The notes: generated from the sequence alone by a model not told the origin. Numbered from the stretch's first letter, positions 40,208 through 50,779 are shown. The stretch is DNA of 64,000 nt from Phymatolithon calcareum (GCA_977006965.1 OZ345355.1:1922001-1986000), one strand, 5' to 3'. Translations and numbers: made by a program.

Positions 40208-41236
40208 CTACGCGCCACCCGCCTCTCGCTCCGCGGCCGGCAGCTCGAACTCGGCCGGGCCACAGACGCGTGCCTCCTCCGCGACCACGCCCGCCCAACC
40301 CCCCTGGTGCCGCCCGAAACCGTGGGCTGCCCAACGGTAGTCGGCGAGATCCCCTCGGAGGGGCACCCCGCGGGACACGAAGTCCGATCCCGGCGAGCCT
40401 GCCCACGCGCTCGCGCTGACCCGCAGCTCGACCACTGCGGCCAGCCGCCACCCTCCGGCATCCCACGGCGCCACGTCGCCGCCGGTGTACACCGGCACTA
40501 TGGCACAATCGTTCGGATGCAGACGGATGGAGAGGGCCGGATCACAACGCGCCCAGCGTACGACGCAAATCGCATCCAGCAGCTGCTGCAGACGCACCGC
40601 GGTCGCCGCGTCCCCAGCCACGTGCCTGACCCCCAGCTCCTCGATCGCCGAGATGACGGCCGGCTGCAGGTACCACAGGCGCCCCCGCTCGGCCTCCTCC
40701 GTCAGTGCCGCCGCAGTTCCAAGCGTCCACAGGGTGTGGGTCGCACACCATGCTGCCCAGTCGGTTGGCGCGAGCGCCCGCAGCTCCGCGCTGTTCTCCA
40801 AGGGGCGCGCCGCCATTTCCAAGCCGAAGAACTTCACGGCGGTGGGCGTGCCGACCGCCAAGCCCCACGGCGCCTCGTACGCCGGCCACGCTTGCGGCGT
40901 CGGCGGCCACAGGTCCAAGCCACGGCGCAACGCCGGATATTCGGCCACGAACCTCGGTACTAGCCGCCCGCACTCCTGGCGCCCCTTACGCTCCAAGCAG
41001 CGCTCCTCGAGAGGTTCAGCCGCGAACGGCCACGCGCCACGCACGGCCCACCCGCACAACAGGCGGCGGTCGAACAACTGAAGGTCACGGCAACTCGCCG
41101 GTGCCGCGGTTGCGTACAGGTACTCGGAGACCCAGCGGCGTTCCACCGGGTTCGCGGCGAATGCCACATCAACCGGCAAGTCCGCCACGCTCACCGACGC
41201 AGGCCCCGACAACGCGCGCGCGCGCCCCTCCAGCAC
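40208..41236 (-). CDS. Antisense open frame inside the Gypsy element, 342 aa
   Basis: The frame runs opposite to the retrotransposon, between chromodomain and 3' LTR. It is open for 342 codons with a protein-like composition: TDWAAWCATHTLWTLGTAAAL, WYLQPAVISAIEELGVRHVA, RLQQLLDAICVVRWARC. The plus-strand frames over the same bases are monotonous Pro/Arg/Ala. It starts at a GTG just after a TGA, and no ATG precedes it in frame, so it is either a remnant or has a shifted start. Beyond its stop, another minus frame (39774-40000) shows an acidic-basic helical stretch (REGRLAREERRERR), perhaps its displaced C-terminus. No family is recognised. Antisense ORFs in this position are known from some plant Gypsy elements. 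It could also be foreign sequence captured by the element. High GC makes chance open frames likelier, hence the modest confidence. Confidence 0.4.
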   Translation of the reverse strand: MLEGRARALSGPASVSVADLPVDVAFAANPVERRWVSEYLYATAAPASCRDLQLFDRRLLCGWAVRGAWPFAAEPLEERCLERKGRQECGRLVPRFVAEYPALRRGLDLWPPTPQAWPAYEAPWGLAVGTPTAVKFFGLEMAARPLENSAELRALAPTDWAAWCATHTLWTLGTAAALTEEAERGRLWYLQPAVISAIEELGVRHVAGDAATAVRLQQLLDAICVVRWARCDPALSIRLHPNDCAIVPVYTGGDVAPWDAGGWRLAAVVELRVSASAWAGSPGSDFVSRGVPLRGDLADYRWAAHGFGRHQGGWAGVVAEEARVCGPAEFELPAAEREAGGA

Positions 41237-42081
41237 GACCGCTCATTGCCAACCTCGCGGTGCCCGGGCCTCGCGCGGCACCGCTATCACCCTGCGCCTC
41301 CAATCCGCGCTCGCGCGAATGAGATCCGTCACCTGCACACCAGCTGGTTAGTTCCGTCGCTGCCTCGCAGACGCGCCCGCGCACGCGCAGCTCTGATCGC
41401 ACTCAGCGTCGTCACGGGTCGTCTTCCCCGGCTCCCTCCTTGGGTGGGCCGCCGGCATGCTCCCCGGCAGCAACTTATATCCGCACCGGCGGCCTGTCCC
41501 CGGCCACCATGTGGCGCCTCGGCGCGGATCCGCCTAACCGGCAGCCCATTGGAATCTGGCCCCATTCCTTATTCCGGCACAAAGGCCGCCCAATCCCGGC
41601 ACGATCGCGCTCCTCCGGTCCCACCGCCTCGGCGCAAATTGCGCCGCCCCGGCACCCACCGTCCGCGCACGAGCAATCCGCCTGGAGCACCATCTCCCGG
41701 GCACCTCCCCGAGCGCGCACGCATCGCGGACCGCCACGCCGGCGCCGGCCTCTGGACGCGCGTACCTGCGCCACCCGTTGCGCACCACCGCCTCGGCGGA
41801 TCTCCCGCTCGCGGGCCCCGCCGCGCGCGGAACGCGCCGCGCACGTGTCACTCCGGCGCCCTACGCTGGCCCTACTGCGGCTGTCCCACTGACGCTGCAC
41901 AAGTTCGCGCCGGGCGCACCAGCGCTCCGACTAGGCGGCCCCCCCGGCTCGTTGGCCATTCTTCCTTGCCAACCTCGGCGGCATGTCAACGCGCTCCGAC
42001 CGGGTCGCCCTCCAGGCTCCCGTCCGCACGAGCGTTCCGCCCGCACGGCCGCCCCGGGCTCCCTTCTGGAGGAGGGGGCGG

Positions 42082-42581
42082 TGTAGGAGACTGGCCAATC
42101 GCGTGCTCGCCCGTATTCATGTAGCTGTATGATATCACTATCCGGTTAGCCGGCAACGCTAGCGTAAACGTTTAGGCATGATAGCACAACGGTAGCATTA
42201 CAGACGCGAGCGGCCTATGTAGGCCGCCACACCGAGGATCACTAAAGGCAACAAAGCCACCTTGGGGGGAAGGGGTCTTGATCGGGGTTGCACGGCGGGA
42301 AGAAGGGTTAGCGACCCCCTGCCCTGCCTCTCCGTGAAGGTATCCTGTGCTCCACCTACACTACTACGCGTTGGGATCGGCAAGGGCCGGTCGATCTACC
42401 GCTCGACTACGGCCCCGAGGGGCAGGACTGGACGCGTCGCCTCACCGCGTCGCGCCTAGGCTTTGCCCAATGTTCTGGCCTGCTACGACTAGGCTCCCGC
42501 TCTGCCACGCTACCGCCCGGATCGCGCAGCCGCACGCACTGACGTTCCCCTTGTGTTTTCGCCCCTTTGCGCTTTCCTACA
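42082..42581 (+). repeat. Gypsy 3' LTR
   Basis: It starts TGTAGGAGAC and ends TTTCCTACA, followed by TCCGC. It is preceded by the polypurine tract at 42068-42081. Confidence 0.9.
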
Positions 42582-43753
42582 TCCGCCGCCCCTCTCGCGA
42601 ACGGCAACGATGCTGTCCCTCGGCAGCAGCGAGGCGTACGTCTCAACAAAAACGCTGCCGTTGCGCAGCACCTGCCTGTACGGCAACGTAGTACCCTTAT
42701 AAACAAAGGGGGGAGGGCCGCACTCACCAGCAGCGCTGACAGCAGGCATCATGGTGACCCTGTGCGCGCTTGAAATCAGCAAATTTCACGTCCGCGATGC
42801 CGTCGCGCCGCAGAAAGCGCCGCATGATCGAGTTTCCGCTGACATCACGACCCGGTGTGCCACCTGTCTCGTCCAGGTTCCACAGCCGGGCCGCGTCAAT
42901 GTCATTATCCTTGATGACCTTACCCAGTATAGCGAAGTGGGTAGTCAGGGCCTCTGCGTTGACAGCAGCGTAGCGCTTAGCTTCTTGGTGCGTCGGTGGC
43001 GCGTAGTGCAAGCGCTGCTGATGGCACTTGTAAAACTCGCAGATGAAGCGATTGCCAGGGATGCTCTTCTTGAACGGCAGCTTATTGCGGCGCTCCAGCG
43101 GTAGCCTGTCGATGATGATGCCGAACGCCGCGACGGCGTGCTTTTTCGACAGGGGCGTGCCGGCATCAGAGTACTGAGAGAGCAGATCGACCACCAGCTC
43201 TTCCTCCTCCTCCCGCAGTGCAGGTCGGCGGCCGGCGCGGCCGGGGTTTTGTCCATCTGCAGCTCGTGCGGCGCGGGCAACAGCGTCGGAAATGGTTGGC
43301 CTCGGCAAATGGAACCGGGCGGCAGCAGCCCTGTACGTCATCACTTTCTGCTGCACCGCAGCAACAGCATCGGCTCTTCGCTTTTCCGCCTTTTTTTCTG
43401 TGCCAAGGCGCACCATGATGGCCTGCGGGAGATTGCGCTGTTCCTGAAGCCCATCGAAGAAGAGAAACGGGCCCGCGGAGCATTGACGTGGTGCTTTTTG
43501 TGCAGTGTGGCGGTTAATGTTTCGATTTGGGCGCCAAAAATTTGGCGCACTATGCTTTAGTACCGGGGAAATGCAATGGGCAGATTGTAAATTAAATTAC
43601 ATCATAAGTTTCAAGCCTGGCGCCAGGCCAAAATGGAGCATTTCGGCGAGTACACACCAAAATAGGCCAATATGGTGAAATTTGATTACTTCTATGAACA
43701 TGTCATAGGTCTGGAAAATTAGAGCGCTGTCCGAAAATTGCAGAACTCCTCTC

Positions 43754-44057
43754 TATCCCATGCTGCCCCCACGTGTGTTCAACTCGCACTCGTCATGTCA
43801 TGCTCTGAATAGCTCTATTCGGTAAATAGCCCGTGTGTCATAATTTTTTTAAAAAAAATCAAAAACGAGGGGTATGGTAATTATCAAGCACAAGCGGTTT
43901 AAAAACTGTAATATTTTAATAAATTTTAGCTCACTGATTGAACATCGAAGGAGAAACCTGTTGATAGTCCACACATATTTTGAGTGGTGTCCGATAGACG
44001 GCCATGAAGCGATAATCCTGACCTAGCGCAATAAGTCTTTGTGTATTTCACTTGTAT
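43754..44057. other. Spacer right of the pogo element, nothing recognised
   Basis: It includes an A/T homopolymer block around 43850. No gene could be supported. Confidence 0.4.
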
Positions 44058-44534
44058 TTGTTTGTTTGTTTATTGCAGGTTACTCGAATTACACAAAGTG
44101 TACATTATTTAACATCTAGTGTCTATTTTACGGAAATTTTCCTTCAATTGAGGGAAGAGATTCATTTCATTTTTTGTGAATGAAAGGTACTCGTTATCAA
44201 GCGTGTCAACAGTTTCAAGCTCATATATGTTTTCAGCATGCTTAGTGAAGCAGTTCCTAACAGTAGAAATGTCGCAAATGTATATTCTGGCACTATCAAG
44301 CGTACTACACTGTGCGAACACAATGGTTGAGGTCTTGCATTTTCGAACTCTGCAGTTGTTTTTCACAACAAAAGTAGTCATCATGACCTCTACAATCATC
44401 ATTTTACTTTTCTTAGGGGTAACGTGGCTTCGAACACTGCTCTCGAATGGAAATGTACGCTCTGGCGCGACTGAACGTCGACAAGTAATACGCTTGTCAA
44501 ATGCTATCGAAGACTTGCTCTCCGGGCACTTCAA
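44058..44534 (-). other. Unidentified frame ending in the SINE-type CAAA tail
   Basis: On the minus strand a frame of about 141 codons (opening at a non-ATG codon, stop at 44109) encodes a Cys- and Lys-rich protein with no recognised motif. It is followed by TGCAATAAACAAACAAAC at 44065-44088. The same tail ends the SINE at 27570. Shared tails usually mean a LINE and its SINE partner, so this could be the 3' end of that LINE, but its coding part shows no RT or zinc motif. The plus-strand frame over the same bases (44176-44583) has a hydrophobic stretch and cannot be excluded. Confidence 0.3.
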
Positions 44535-44589
44535 AAAACCTTTACAGCGTCACGTGCTGCTGACAGTCTGCACGGTCACCTGAGAATAA

Positions 44590-45876
44590 GAGCTGGCTAA
44601 CAACCTAGAAAATGTCCAGAAGAGTTAGATGGCCCCTATGAACTATAGTCGCACTTGTTGAATCTCTGCAGAGTGAGCACTCACTAAGTATGAATTCACA
44701 CATGCAATGCGCCTTATACCGGCACACGCGGCCATAAGACAGTACATAACTGCCATTCCGTGGACCATCTCGCCTTCAAAATCTCTTTGGGACAGTGTGC
44801 TTTCTGTGGTCATTCGTGGGATCGACATAATCTTGACCGAGGTGACCAGCGGTACTGCGCAGAGTACATGTCGCCTAATTCACTTGATTACACTCTGAAT
44901 TAAATGAACCGGAGGTATTCGGCCACCGGCATCTCTGTTTTGGAAGACGAAGGGCCAGGGAGATACCTTTTCGGCCTTGTAGACTTCTAGAAATCGCTCT
45001 CAGCGCCGAACTCAGCTCTTGCCATGAGGACGAGTATTTCGAAAAACTTAATAGGCTCTGTCACTGCAGTCTCTTTTCGCTCCTTTTTTATCAGCTTAGA
45101 CGACGTCCAAGCCGCAAGTTTTCGCAGGTATCATCACCACGCAATCGTACTTCGAATGAAGTTCAATACCACAAATCTCGAATAAGAAGTTTCTGTTTAG
45201 AGTAAGAGGTTTCCACAACACAGCTGAGATTAAAATCGTCTCTAAACGGACATAGAACTTTCCCTTGTACCTTGGAACCCAATGAGCGCACGGATTCCGC
45301 TCGCGGTCGAACGTGATGATATCAAGTTCCCGGTGCGATGTTTGGTCTCAAGCATACCTTGTAAAAAATAATTCATACTTAAATGTATTTGAATATGTAT
45401 TTATATTTATTTATTCAACTGCACTCTGTTGGATAAATAATTCATTCATAGCCTGGATAGAATAAAATAATTTATTTTTGCAGGAGGGAGAATACTTTTA
45501 GAATTACTCTCCGTGTCTGATTCTGAAGGCGCTCGGAATTGTCTTTTCTATTACTACTAATGTTGCTCCGAAATAGAACATGTTTTCTTGCCTGTGTAAC
45601 GTTGCAACATTATAGTCACTTGATTGATATCAATAGTACGTGTCTCGCTTGTAGACTACAACGTACTATGATTTGAACGTTGATGAGAACATTAGAACCA
45701 TCTTTCCGACAATTAGCTGTTATCAGGATTGCTGCAATGTCTAAACACTAGTACTTAAATTGCGACCTGGGCAAGCCAAATCACTCACATCAAAGCCAAC
45801 CTCCATCACTTCATCAACTTCTATCAATTGCACATCTTTGTGAGCGTCCTTCAATTTTATTTGGACTTGTGGAATC
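44590..45876. other. AT-rich stretch, no gene recognised
   Basis: Scattered frames under 100 codons lack domains. Around 45390-45470 TTTATT and ATAATT words cluster; these might include the left end of the hAT-like unit, but no inverted repeat or duplication was found. Confidence 0.4.
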
Positions 45877-46602
45877 ATGCCACAAAAGTCAACTCTTGGG
45901 AAACGAGTCCTGGAAAGCTTTTTTAGCCAGGGAAACGACGACGACGATTGCGTTTGGAGATGCCTCTGTGACACTACCAGGAAGCAGAAGGGCAGTGGAT
46001 ATGCCAATCTGTTATCGCACGTGCGAGCCAAGCATCCAGAAGAATTGAAAAATCTTCAGGAAACCGACTCTTTGCTCGTGGCATCGACATGCACAACATC
46101 GATTAACTCAAGTGACAAGGCAGCTTACTTCTACAAACCTAAAGTGGTCGCGGCTCATGGTTGGGTGCATTTTGTTGTGTCGAAATCAAGGTTATCTTCT
46201 AATGCTAGCATTGTGCGAGATCCTCATTTCGAGACCGGCATCGCAAAAATACAAGACAAAAGAATTGAGTTGATGACAAGTCAACAGAAAAAATTAACAG
46301 ATTCTCTGAAAGTAGTCTCTGTGGATTCTGAAACAGTTACGACAGTGGACAAGGACTCGATGTCTTTTGCAGACGAGGCATAGAAGAAACGCAGGCTGTC
46401 TGTAAATCGTCCCGGATATTTGGACCTTCGTTTCTTATTGCCTACTTCCAACATCGTTGAACGGTTCTTCTCCAAAGCTAGATACACTCTGAATAAGCAC
46501 AGGAAGAGTCTGTCTCCAGCGAACACTTGAGATCCAGCTTTTTCTACATATGAATGCAGACCTGTGGTGCATCCAGGACGTAAGTGAGATATTGGAATGA
46601 GA
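45877..46602 (+). pseudogene. hAT transposase derivative lacking its catalytic core
   Basis: The ATG-started frame (168 aa) has a BED finger: CVWRCLCDTTR then GSGYANLLSHVRAKH. A following AAHGWVHFVVSKSRL segment resembles the region just before the catalytic domain in hAT transposases. After a TAG at 46381 the frame goes directly to KKRRL and LDLRFLLPTSNIVERFFSKA, the hAT dimerisation domain. A one-base shift near 46525 is needed to reach QLFLHMNADLWC. The roughly 300-residue RNase H-like core is absent, so the unit joins DNA-binding and dimerisation ends. It is either an internally deleted element or a relic; the stop and shift argue against a working protein. Confidence 0.65.
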
Positions 46603-47449
46603 ATATATTCCAATAATTCATATTTACTTTTAACCCTCTCCATGAATAAATTACTTATGCATTTGACTTTCTTGATTAAATAATCTATTCTTACGCAACA
46701 GTGGGCTGTGAATATATTGAAAATGAATTATTTACAAGGTATGGTCTCAAGGGCCTTGTAAGACTTAGGCGAGTGTGCTAGGAAGAGGGCGTTTAGAGCT
46801 TCTGAAGGTTGTATCGAAGCTTTTATGCCCTGCTGAGCACCATTTGATCGGGACTGTAGACGATAAACAGGCGTTTCGCGATGAAGATTGGCAAGAATGA
46901 ACACTGTAAACAGACCTGGGCGGTACCGCGCTTTGCCGGTGTTCGCTTGGTTCAAGCTTTTCGGCGTCTCTAATGTCATCACCAGCGTTCTCTGCCTTGA
47001 CGTTGACAATGTGGACTGTCTTAATCTTAGTCTTCTTCAATGGATGACAAATCAGAACCAATTTCATGCGATGTAACTTGCTCGCGCGAACATTGATTTT
47101 TCCCGAGTACATTCTGAACCATCATACTCACCTTTTTTGACTTCGAAATGTCTCCGTAAAGTCTAGAGCACTCTGCAAGACCTCTTAAAGATGGTGCCTT
47201 GTTGTGTACTGATGTACCGATCGCGCGTGGCCGGTGTTTTTCTCCTGGAATAGCACGTCTAGTACTTCTGCGTGACCAACATATTTTCGTTTCTAGCGCC
47301 GAACGAAGCGAATTTAAGGTAGTAGTGTGGATAACCCTCGGACAGAAGATGAGCCAGGCTTTACGAATATGGCGTGAGCAATCTGTTTCGAATTTGATTT
47401 ATAGATTTTTTCGAGCTTTCAAGTCGCCCCTCAATTGAGGGGGAGACTA
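46603..47449. other. No gene recognised
   Basis: A minus-strand frame at 46765-47112 (115 codons) has no domain or conserved look and is not called. Confidence 0.4.
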
Positions 47450-47695
47450 GGGGTCCTCTAAATGTTCCTGATATGGATCCATTCCTATTACTCGCGTATC
47501 TGCTTCGCGCTAGTACAGCTGAACACCACTCGACGGCGACATCCGTGTGCCCTATGCGGAACGTTAATTCAATTCTTGCTTGTGACAGGACTCGAACAGG
47601 CGACCTCAACATTCCTGCCTGTGCCATACAGAAATATGCGCACAGGTGCGCGGAGGCAGTTTTACCATTGCACTGGTATGAACCTCAGTGCATGC
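47450..47695 (-). mobile_element. tRNA-derived SINE, second copy
   Basis: On the minus strand it carries GCGCACCTGTGCGCATA, an A-box-like region, TGTTCGAGTCC as B box (47588-47598), and a body with CGGATGTCGCCG and AGGAACAT shared in order with the split SINE at 27570-28520. Similarity stops before the CAAA tail; this copy ends in different sequence near 47450. Confidence 0.6.
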
Positions 47696-47696
47696 G

Positions 47697-48475
47697 CAAT
47701 TAAGTGGATTTTCTGAGAAGGTATCATGAGTCCAAACTGGAGGAAAGTCGACTCTTTTCTAAGTGTGTATTCTACTGAAAACTTCATTTGATAATAATTG
47801 CATAGAATCAAAGTACTGGCTCGAGTCATGGCATTTTCATCTCCAAGGGTCTATGTAGGCTTCCTCAGGATATTTTTGACTGTTCCAACTGTCTATGGTC
47901 CTTAAATACCCATTTGTTAAATCAGTTTCAAAGGATTTCTCGCGAAGTAGCCTCCTGCCATTTTCCGCAAAGAATTTTTTCTGTGCTTTTTTTTCATCCT
48001 CACAGCTTTGAGTGGAAGACCAGACCAAGAAAACGTTCAACCAGCGAAAGCCTTGTCCGTGGCCCTATTGCCTTCGAAAAGTTCCCTCAAGCTTCTGCAG
48101 ATGCGTTGGCAAAACTCACATTTCTTCATCTTATTCGAGTGTTTCTAGTTCCAACTGTGCCCCATCGCCGCATTGTCCACTTTCCAAACAGTACAGTTGC
48201 GATTTTGGATTTTCATTTCTTTTTTATTGCAATTTTTTAAAGCCCCACAGTCATACGATTATTCTGGCAAGACTTCATCAGGTGCTACCCTTACTAGGGC
48301 GGCTCTACTCTTATGTCTGGTATTCTATCTGAGCCCCTAGCATGTACTCGGATGTTTTTGATAGCTCTTCGTAGCATGTCCGCTTCCAATACGCGAATTG
48401 TATCTGGTTATGCACGCGCCGAGTATTCATACACTGGACTAATAAATGCTTCGAAATGATTGGTTAATTGATGAT
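47697..48475 (-). mobile_element. LINE family 3 copy, decayed
   Basis: The plus strand begins with the complement of the family 3 end (AATTAAGTGGATTTTCTGAG) and continues into the C-terminal region. On the minus strand a QLELETLE-like segment and ARNPLKLI are read in shifting frames. Around 48425 the sequence follows 1205-1245 of the first family 3 copy. No function remains. Confidence 0.7.
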
Positions 48476-48477
48476 TT

Positions 48478-49075
48478 TTTTTGAATTTTGAATTTATTAA
48501 ACGCCCTCAGAAACACTCATAACACTGTAAGGGAGATGCGTTTCAGATGCTCCTACCTTGGTAGCTCCGTTACTCTGTTAAGGCCCGCAAAAGCTCGTTG
48601 CTATCGTCGTAGCCCTAGCTGCAAAAACCCTCCTGCAGAGAAGGTGGAGGGAAAAGCTTTGAGTCCACTTGTCCTGTTCGTAGGAATCTCAACGTCGCCG
48701 TTCTATTTTGTCTTGGTCTATTCCATGTCGTCATAAAAGACGATTGCGAGGAATAGTACTTTGTCAAGTGCCTTTTCAGTCTCACTAGTCTCCTCTTCTG
48801 TTAGTCGATATCTTTCAAGATTCACTTCGAGCATGTTCATGAGAGTTGGAACGATTTCACCGAATTTGTCTTCCAGAAGTGTGGTACTCAATGGGGGAAA
48901 ACGTCCGAATGACTATTTAATCGCCAATTGGCGGTGACGTGCTTTCGGTACTTTGATGATGGCGGGAGTAGACCCGAAAATATCATAAGGAATTTTCCTC
49001 TTTCTGCTCGCCTCCAAGCCGTCTACTTAGTCTTTAAAGAGCAGGTCCCTCAACGATTTTGCTGAAACTCGAAAT
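48478..49075 (-). mobile_element. LINE family 4, 5'-truncated copy
   Basis: It is closely similar to 27831-28465: same 3' end AATAAATTCAAAATTC with A-run, same GGGGAAAACGTCCGAATG and GGAATTTTCCTCTTTCTGC words, and several point changes including stops. A scrap of the family 6 tail (CTACCTTTCTTCTTC) abuts it at about 49078. No clean duplication was seen. Confidence 0.85.
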
Positions 49076-49091
49076 CTACCTTTCTTCTTCT

Positions 49092-49680
49092 TTATTCCCC
49101 TAAGAGGCTAGCACGTCTAGAGGGATTCATTTGATTCCACTTCCTAAGGTCGAACTGTGGACAAGTAAGGACTTCCCGCAACTTGAAATCACAGCGTGTC
49201 ACAAGACAGGGGAGTAACTTTCCCCCTAGAGGTCCCGAAGGAGACCAGAGGTGGGTTTTTGTAGTCCACTGAATCGTGTTACACCAACAAGAAAAGAAAA
49301 TGCCTCCACAGACAGAATCTAGCCAAAACCTCATGGACCTAAGAAAGTTGCCCCAAGCGTCAGCAGATGCGTTGGTAACTTTTAAATAAAAATCTACCTT
49401 TCTTCTTCTTCTTGAGGTCGGAAGCGTTCGTCATAGCCGATTCGATATCTTGGTTTGGAATATCGCCAAGGAGAGAGGAGTAAGTTCTGGGTGCGCATTG
49501 TAGCATTATCTTGCGGGCGATCCTTCTCATCCATGCGTAAAACATATCCTGGCAATCCCCAGTGACGGTCCTTAATCCATTGTATCACCAGCAAGGAGGG
49601 CTCTCTTGCATCTTCGTTTATCGTTCTTTTCGTCATGGCGGCCGGAATCTTCGATGCGGGATTGCTTCGAAATGCTAATC
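49092..49680 (-). mobile_element. LINE family 2 C-terminal fragment, split by a family 6 end
   Basis: The minus strand encodes VIQWIKDRHWGLPGYVLRMD and a SLLGDIPNQDIESAM segment, matching the copy at 9900-10435. The 3' side (49092-49153) has TTCCCCTAAGAGG as in the other copy. A family 6 insertion lies at 49154-49414. Confidence 0.75.
49154..49414 (+). mobile_element. LINE family 6 3' end inserted in family 2
   Basis: A 261-bp copy of the repeat at 5590-5850, ending in the TTC run. AGGTCG occurs on both sides (49148-49153 and 49415-49420), a short duplication that also matches the uninterrupted family 2 copy near 9970. Confidence 0.8.
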
Positions 49681-50350
49681 TGGCAGGAGCAACGCAGAAG
49701 CTTTCGTGACATCCATGCGAAGCTACGCGACGCGAATCAAACAGCCAAGAAACGAGCGCGACACCGGGAATGGAGAAGACTTGCAACATCGAGGAAGAAG
49801 TCGGTCTCAAGAGAAGACCTAAAACACCGAGAAAGAACTCGGTTTCAAGATAAGCGGTATGCCGCTACCGCAAAATCATCTATGGTGACGATGTCAACGC
49901 CCCTACCCGATAGGGACTTCGGTAAGTACCACGCAGCGTGCCATGCTCAGTTATTTCCTTTGTGCACTTGCTCCGACCGCGACCCAATTCAAGTGCCGCG
50001 TAAAGCCGATCCCCGCGAGGGGATGCTGTAATCTGAGACAGCTAGGCGTCAACCAACCAATGCGAGAAAAACAGACTGCTTTAACAGGAAGCAGGCGCAC
50101 TGGCAGGAGCAAAGCAGAAGCCTTCGTGACACCTATGAGAGGATACGTTGCGCGGAGCAAATAGCCGAGGAGTGAGCACGGCGGCGGAAGTGGAGAAGAC
50201 GTGCAACACCGAGCAAGAAGTCGGTTTCCAGAGAATATCTAAAATACCAGCGGTATGCCGCTGCCGGCAGAGATTCTATAGAGACGATGTCAACGCCCTT
50301 AATCAACAGGTACTTACGCGAGTACCGCGCCACGTGCCATGCGCGGTTTC
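49681..50350. repeat. Two direct repeats offset by exactly 420 bp
   Basis: A block starting TGGCAGGAGCAA at 49681 recurs at 50101. Shared landmarks in order include TGGAGAAGAC, GAAGTCGGT, GCGGTATGCCGCT, GACGATGTCAACGCCC and GTACC..CGTGCCATGC. Both encode a basic, Arg-rich stretch in the plus frame (REWRRLATSRKKS, RKWRRRATPSKKS), the second with a stop. The source is unknown. Confidence 0.7.
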
Positions 50351-50429
50351 GACATGCTATCGGATCAGCTGTCAAACTAGCTCGGTGCACTGATCACCGA
50401 GCTGCAAAATGTGGCACAAAGAACACACA

Positions 50430-50640
50430 ATGACGCCTCGCTACCGTGGGTCGTCTACGGCGAACAATACAGGAGTTCTGCAATTTAGATGGGATATCTG
50501 AGATCCTAAGTTTTTCCGCCCGCCCCTCTGGCGGTGCGTTTTCGTAAGCTACACAAAGGTAGGTAGCAACTGAGGAAGCCTTGCCCATATCTTCGGAAGT
50601 CTGTGGGGCTTTTAAATAAACGTTGCTCAAAAAAAAACTT
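50430..50640 (+). mobile_element. LINE family 5, 3' UTR copy
   Basis: It matches 14060-14265: GGTAGGTAGCA, CATATCTTCGGAAGTCTG and the end GTGGGGCTTTTAAATAAACG with an A-run. No coding part is attached. Confidence 0.75.
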
Positions 50641-50779
50641 GCCGTCATGGGAAACTTATAACTAACGTGTTCGTCTGAACCTGATCGGAAAATTTTAAAC
50701 TTGTATCAAAGCCATAGACAGCCCCACCTTTCTCGTGTAGACCGACATTATTGCTTGCGTCGTCTTGCCGCTATTTGCT

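Larger units (their letters stand above)
37011..42581 (+). mobile_element. Chromodomain Gypsy (chromovirus) element, internally deleted
   Basis: The LTRs run 37011-37515 and 42082-42581, with TGTAG..CTACA-type ends and TCCGC duplicated at 37006-37010 and 42582-42586. A primer site TGGTCTCCCGACC starts at 37517 and a polypurine tract GGAGGAGGGGGCGG precedes the 3' LTR. The coding part keeps a gag-like coiled coil and the integrase C-terminus with chromodomain. Protease, RT, RNase H and the integrase core are absent. The following 2.5 kb holds an antisense open frame. The LTRs differ visibly at many sites, so this insertion is older than the Copia one. GC content is far above the window average. 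Confidence 0.9.
36153..43416 (-). pseudogene. Pogo-like transposase, split by Gypsy and frameshifted
   Basis: The N-terminal part (42724-43416, ATG start) has a helix-turn-helix with YRAAAARFHLPRPTISDAV and a CENP-B-type second domain, then NLDETG with the first catalytic Asp. After a frameshift near 42755 come VTMMPAVSAAGECGPPPFVY and ETYASLLPRDS (to 42582). The Gypsy element intervenes. The frame resumes at 37010 with ESDNFYKWVEHFVDSV and VLLTYDA (second Asp). A frameshift near 36910 leads to SHMSLCALELLHRNN and SGKSQPCD (third Asp), ending at 36635. A charged C-terminal tail (36153-36614) lies in a third frame. The transposase would cut and paste the surrounding element; it cannot do so now. 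Confidence 0.85.
35891..43753 (-). mobile_element. Pogo-type (Tc1/mariner) DNA transposon carrying a Gypsy insertion
   Basis: The terminal inverted repeats share TGCAATTTTCGGACA. The left end is AAGCGGGGTTCCTGC.. and the right end, complemented, is GAGAGGAGTTCTGC.., each bordered by TA. Without the 5571-bp Gypsy element and one TCCGC copy it is about 2287 bp long. It encodes one transposase on the minus strand, now a pseudogene. TA duplication, the psq/CENP-B-type DNA-binding N-terminus and the DDE_1 catalytic domain identify the pogo branch. Confidence 0.85.

Noticed and set aside
39590-40963. Plus-strand frame of 457 codons in the Gypsy element
   Set aside because: Monotonous Pro/Arg/Ala composition in very GC-rich DNA. 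The minus frame over the same bases is more protein-like.
44176-44583. Plus-strand membrane protein of 135 codons
   Set aside because: Not excluded, but the 3' signals (AATAAA and CAAA tail) lie on the minus strand, so no plus-strand gene is called.
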